Shown here: one piece after another, positions 6,459 to 8,545 of the stretch
Layout of the letters: the number at the start of each line of letters is the position of its first letter
How positions within the stretch are numbered: position 1 is the stretch's first letter
NCBI GenBank assembly: GCA_030690025.1
Contig: JAUYDJ010000155.1
Location: forward strand, 1-8,545
Source: Chloroflexota bacterium
GTDB lineage: Bacteria > Chloroflexota > Dehalococcoidia > Dehalococcoidales > JAUYDJ01
Direction of reading: 5' to 3'
Length of the DNA: 8,545 nt
Program-made: the position numbers and the translations under genes
The notes under the pieces: generated by a model
The model's input: the letters and a program-made list of their open reading frames with translations, nothing else
Databases searched by the model: none
What the model was told of the DNA's origin: nothing

Positions 6459-7541
6459 ATGGCCAGACAGGACAGGATGACCTCGCCGGAGCGCATGGCG
6501 GACCTGCTTGGCGGCCGCCCTATTGACAGAGTCCCCCTCTTTCTTTTCGCCAAGGGGTTTTCGGCGGTGAACGTGGGCTATCCCGTGGCCAGCGTGGTCA
6601 ATGACCCGGAGAAGAGCTTCCGGGCGCAGGTCTGGACCCAGGAAATGTACGGCCATGACGAGGAGCCGCGGCTGAGCTACGCCATTTACGGCGGCTGGGA
6701 GTTTGGCGGCGAGGTTAAATTCCCCACCGGCGAGTTCGCCCAGGCCCCGTCAATCAGCCGCTACCCGGTGCAGTCGGAGGCGGATGTCGAGAAACTGAAA
6801 CTGCCTGACGTGAAGACGGCGGGCATACTGCCGCTGATGATGGAGTTCTGCCGGCTCCAGGAGAAGGCTGGCCGCCCCATCGTGCCGTCCTTTGAAAGCC
6901 CTTTTACCACGGCGGGGAATATCTGCGGCGTCAGCACGCTGTGCCGCTGGATGCTCAAGAGGCCGGAGCTGGTGCACCGGCTGCTGCGGCTGGCTACCGA
7001 CCACGTGCTGGAGATGATGCGCTACTGGGTGGAGACTTTCGGCGCGGAGCGCCTGCGTCCAAACGAGGGCGCGCCTACCGAGTCCAACAACATGATATCG
7101 GCCAAACACTTCGCCGAGTTTGCCTTTCCCTACGTGAAAGAGCTGCACGGAAAGCTTCTGGCAATGGGCGTCAAGCACATTGCCAGCCACATCTGCGGCG
7201 AGCAGAACGCCAACCTGCCTTACTGGGCGCAGGTGCCCATGGGCGACCCGGGCATAGTGAGCTTCGGGCACGAGGTGGACTTGGCCACCGCCGTCAAATA
7301 CTTCGGCGATACTTGCGTGATTGCCGGTAATATTCAGCCGGCGGTTATCCAGACCGGGACACCGGAGCAGGTCTACCAGCTCTGCGGACAGGCATTAGCC
7401 AAAGCCAAGTATGCGCCGCGGGGCTTTATACTGATGCCCGGCTGCGAGCTTTCCCCGCTGACCCCGCCCCATAATGTCTATATGATGAAGAAAGCCGTTA
7501 CCGACTTCGGCTGGTATGAAGCGGTGCCCTCGGACGTGTGA
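6459..7541 (+). CDS. Uroporphyrinogen decarboxylase-family corrinoid methyltransferase, paralog 1
   Basis: The 360-residue UroD-fold (TIM barrel) protein is of the MtaA/MtbA/CmuA-like type. The zinc-binding signature of the methyltransferase branch is present: His244-x-Cys246 in SHICGE and Cys329 in MPGCELSP. This argues for zinc-thiol or methyl-corrinoid chemistry rather than porphyrin decarboxylation, as does the immediate corrinoid neighbour 2 bp upstream (AAAGGA ribosome binding site inside that gene's end). Other conspicuous segments are NVGYPVASVVNDPEKSF (38-54), YGGWEFGGE (77-85), LPDVKTAG (115-122) and TAGNICG (151-157). By family knowledge it could be either the substrate:corrinoid methyltransferase (as in some O- or N-demethylation systems) or the second enzyme passing the methyl group to an acceptor. 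The sequence alone does not decide. A close paralog follows at 7848. Confidence 0.88.
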   Translation: MARQDRMTSPERMADLLGGRPIDRVPLFLFAKGFSAVNVGYPVASVVNDPEKSFRAQVWTQEMYGHDEEPRLSYAIYGGWEFGGEVKFPTGEFAQAPSISRYPVQSEADVEKLKLPDVKTAGILPLMMEFCRLQEKAGRPIVPSFESPFTTAGNICGVSTLCRWMLKRPELVHRLLRLATDHVLEMMRYWVETFGAERLRPNEGAPTESNNMISAKHFAEFAFPYVKELHGKLLAMGVKHIASHICGEQNANLPYWAQVPMGDPGIVSFGHEVDLATAVKYFGDTCVIAGNIQPAVIQTGTPEQVYQLCGQALAKAKYAPRGFILMPGCELSPLTPPHNVYMMKKAVTDFGWYEAVPSDV

Positions 7542-7584
7542 AGAGCTTAGTAAAAGGGAGTAACGCCAGCAAAAGGTGAAATTC

Positions 7585-7806
7585 AAAATACTAATATCTG
7601 AATCCTAAACAAATTCAAATGACCAAAATCCAAACTCACTATGTCATTGCGAGACCCGACAGGTCGGGGCGAAGCAATCTCTTCCTCACTTATGCCTCCG
7701 GGATTGCTTCGTCGTCCCGATGAAATCGGGACTCCTCGCAATGACACACGAAATTTGTGTTTTGAAATTGTTTAGTATTTGGGATTTAGGTATTTAGGGT
7801 TTGAGG
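7585..7806. repeat. Palindromic intergenic repeat, copy 2, filling the 306-bp gap between the two methyltransferase genes
   Basis: The core at 7642-7746 (105 bp) has the same perfect outer arms as copy 1: TGTCATTGCGAG at 7642-7653 and CTCGCAATGACA at 7735-7746. It also has the same inner arms, CGAAGCAATC at 7670-7679 and GATTGCTTCG at 7702-7711, around a 22-nt loop. Here both sides carry a small hairpin: CCCGAC/GTCGGG on the left (7655-7668) and GTCCCGAT-GAA-ATCGGGAC on the right (7714-7732). AT-rich flanks are themselves roughly inverted: the left flank about 7585-7635 resembles the reverse complement of the right flank about 7750-7800. The left flank shares the 27-bp block 7605-7631 with copy 1. 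No coding potential or terminator is evident in this gap (7542-7847), which otherwise holds only the ribosome binding site of the next gene. Confidence 0.87.
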
Positions 7807-7835
7807 TCAAGCTAACTGTAATCGAACTTAGCCTG

Positions 7836-7841
7836 AAGGAG
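7836..7841 (+). promoter_or_regulatory. Shine-Dalgarno site for methyltransferase paralog 2
   Basis: AAGGAG lies 6 nt before the ATG at 7848. A nearer ATG at 7844 is out of frame and meets a stop after five codons, so 7848 is the start. Confidence 0.8.
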
Positions 7842-7847
7842 ATATGA

Positions 7848-8545
7848 ATGGAGCTGGTTGAGCGGGTCAATATGCTGCTGAACGGTGAAAAGGTCGACCG
7901 CGTGCCGTTTCATAATTTCATCCTGGGCTTCTGCGCACGTAACGTCGGCTACCCGGTGGCCGCTATGTACAACGACCCGGAGAAGAGCTTCCAGGCGCAG
8001 CTGTGGACACTGGAGCAATACGGCTTCGACGGCAGCCCCGACTTCGGCTATGCGTCTTACGGCGGCTGGGAGTTCGGGGGCGAGATAAGGTTCCCCGCCA
8101 GCCAGTGGGAGCAGGCTCCCTCCATTGTTCGCTTTCCCGTGCAGTCGGAAGAAGACGTGTCGAAACTAACTTTGCCGGATGTGAAGACCGCCGGTATGCT
8201 GCCCGCCGCCATGCGGTTCTCGCGACTCCAGGAGAAGGCGGGCGCGCCTATTTCCATCGTTATTGGGGGCAACTTCACCATTGCCGGCAATATCTGCCCG
8301 GTAGATAAACTCTGCCGCTGGATGCTCAAGAAGCCGGGGCTGGCCCATCGGCTGCTCCAGTTGGCCTCCGACCATATTGTCCAGGTGGTGAAGCACTGGG
8401 CGGATACCTTCGGCGCCGACCGTGTCCTGCCCAAGTTCTGGGAGCCGCTCTCCAGCAATGAAATCATTTCCCCCAAGCTCTTTGCTGAGTTTGTCTTCCC
8501 TTACCTGGCCCTGACCAGCGAGAAGCTGCTGGCGATGGGCGTCAA
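7848..8545 (+). CDS. Uroporphyrinogen decarboxylase-family corrinoid methyltransferase, paralog 2, 3'-truncated by window end
   Basis: The frame is open from the ATG at 7848 to the last base, giving 232 complete residues. It aligns without gaps to residues 11-238 of paralog 1 with an N-terminus six residues shorter; my hand count gives about 137 of 228 identical positions (about 60%). Shared blocks include NVGYPVA..YNDPEKSF, YGGWEFGGE, LPDVKTAG, RLQEKAG, AGNIC and LCRWMLKK. The window stops just before the expected zinc motif: paralog 1 continues within six residues into His244-x-Cys246, so the metal site cannot be checked here. Divergence concentrates in short patches that probably line the active-site mouth: IGGNFT here versus FESPFT at 145-150 of paralog 1, and PKFWEPLSS versus PNEGAPTES at 201-209. 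This suggests a different substrate or partner role. It is separated from paralog 1 by the palindromic repeat and has its own ribosome binding site. Confidence 0.9.
   Translation, partial: MELVERVNMLLNGEKVDRVPFHNFILGFCARNVGYPVAAMYNDPEKSFQAQLWTLEQYGFDGSPDFGYASYGGWEFGGEIRFPASQWEQAPSIVRFPVQSEEDVSKLTLPDVKTAGMLPAAMRFSRLQEKAGAPISIVIGGNFTIAGNICPVDKLCRWMLKKPGLAHRLLQLASDHIVQVVKHWADTFGADRVLPKFWEPLSSNEIISPKLFAEFVFPYLALTSEKLLAMGV

Noticed and set aside
6459..7541. Annotation as uroporphyrinogen decarboxylase (HemE)
   Set aside because: The H-x-C...C zinc signature and the immediate corrinoid-protein neighbour point to the methyltransferase branch of the fold, and no heme biosynthesis genes are nearby.
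5668..7746. CRISPR array or paired recombinase attachment sites made of the two palindromic repeats
   Set aside because: There are only two copies 2 kb apart with coding genes between them, no regular spacers, and no cas or integrase gene in the window.
7750..7835. A promoter in the AT-rich tract ahead of the second methyltransferase
   Set aside because: TTGAAA-like and TAT-rich words occur, but they lie within the repeat's flank and no pair has convincing spacing and consensus.

Overview
The window is densely coding, entirely on the + strand, and moderately GC-rich. It reads as part of an accessory catabolic locus of an anaerobic or microaerobic bacterium. Three things suggest this: a corrinoid protein beside UroD-fold methyltransferases, a 2x[4Fe-4S] flavin oxidoreductase, and a TRAP importer. 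The palindromic ATTGCGAG...CGAAGCAATC intergenic repeats and the overall gene mix remind me of sediment Chloroflexota (Dehalococcoidia-type) genomes. That placement is from memory, is weak, and was not tested.

Layout. (1) 1-1733: the 3' part of a TRAP transporter small subunit (DctQ-like), overlapping by 4 bp a complete large permease (DctM-like). The solute-binding protein is not in view. (2) 1782-4628: three closely spaced genes with strong ribosome binding sites. They encode a RutB-like cysteine hydrolase, an alpha/beta hydrolase and a PreA-like (dihydropyrimidine dehydrogenase-type) FMN/[4Fe-4S] oxidoreductase. (3) 4629-4845: an intergenic stretch with three consecutive stem-loops. (4) 4846-5592: a short-chain dehydrogenase/reductase. 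(5) 5593-5787: palindromic repeat, copy 1. (6) 5788-7541: a corrinoid protein and, 2 bp later, a UroD-family methyltransferase with the H-x-C...C zinc signature. (7) 7542-7847: palindromic repeat, copy 2. (8) 7848-8545: a second methyltransferase, paralogous to the first and cut by the window end.

How the genes may work together (inference): the TRAP system imports a small organic acid or similar solute. The hydrolases, PreA-like enzyme and SDR process it by amide or ester hydrolysis and redox steps. The corrinoid protein with the paralogous methyltransferases removes or transfers a methyl group. No substrate can be named from the sequence. The most notable points are the PreA-like enzyme that lacks the usual catalytic-loop cysteine, the two about 60% identical methyltransferases around one corrinoid protein, and the branched palindromic repeats placed between these genes.
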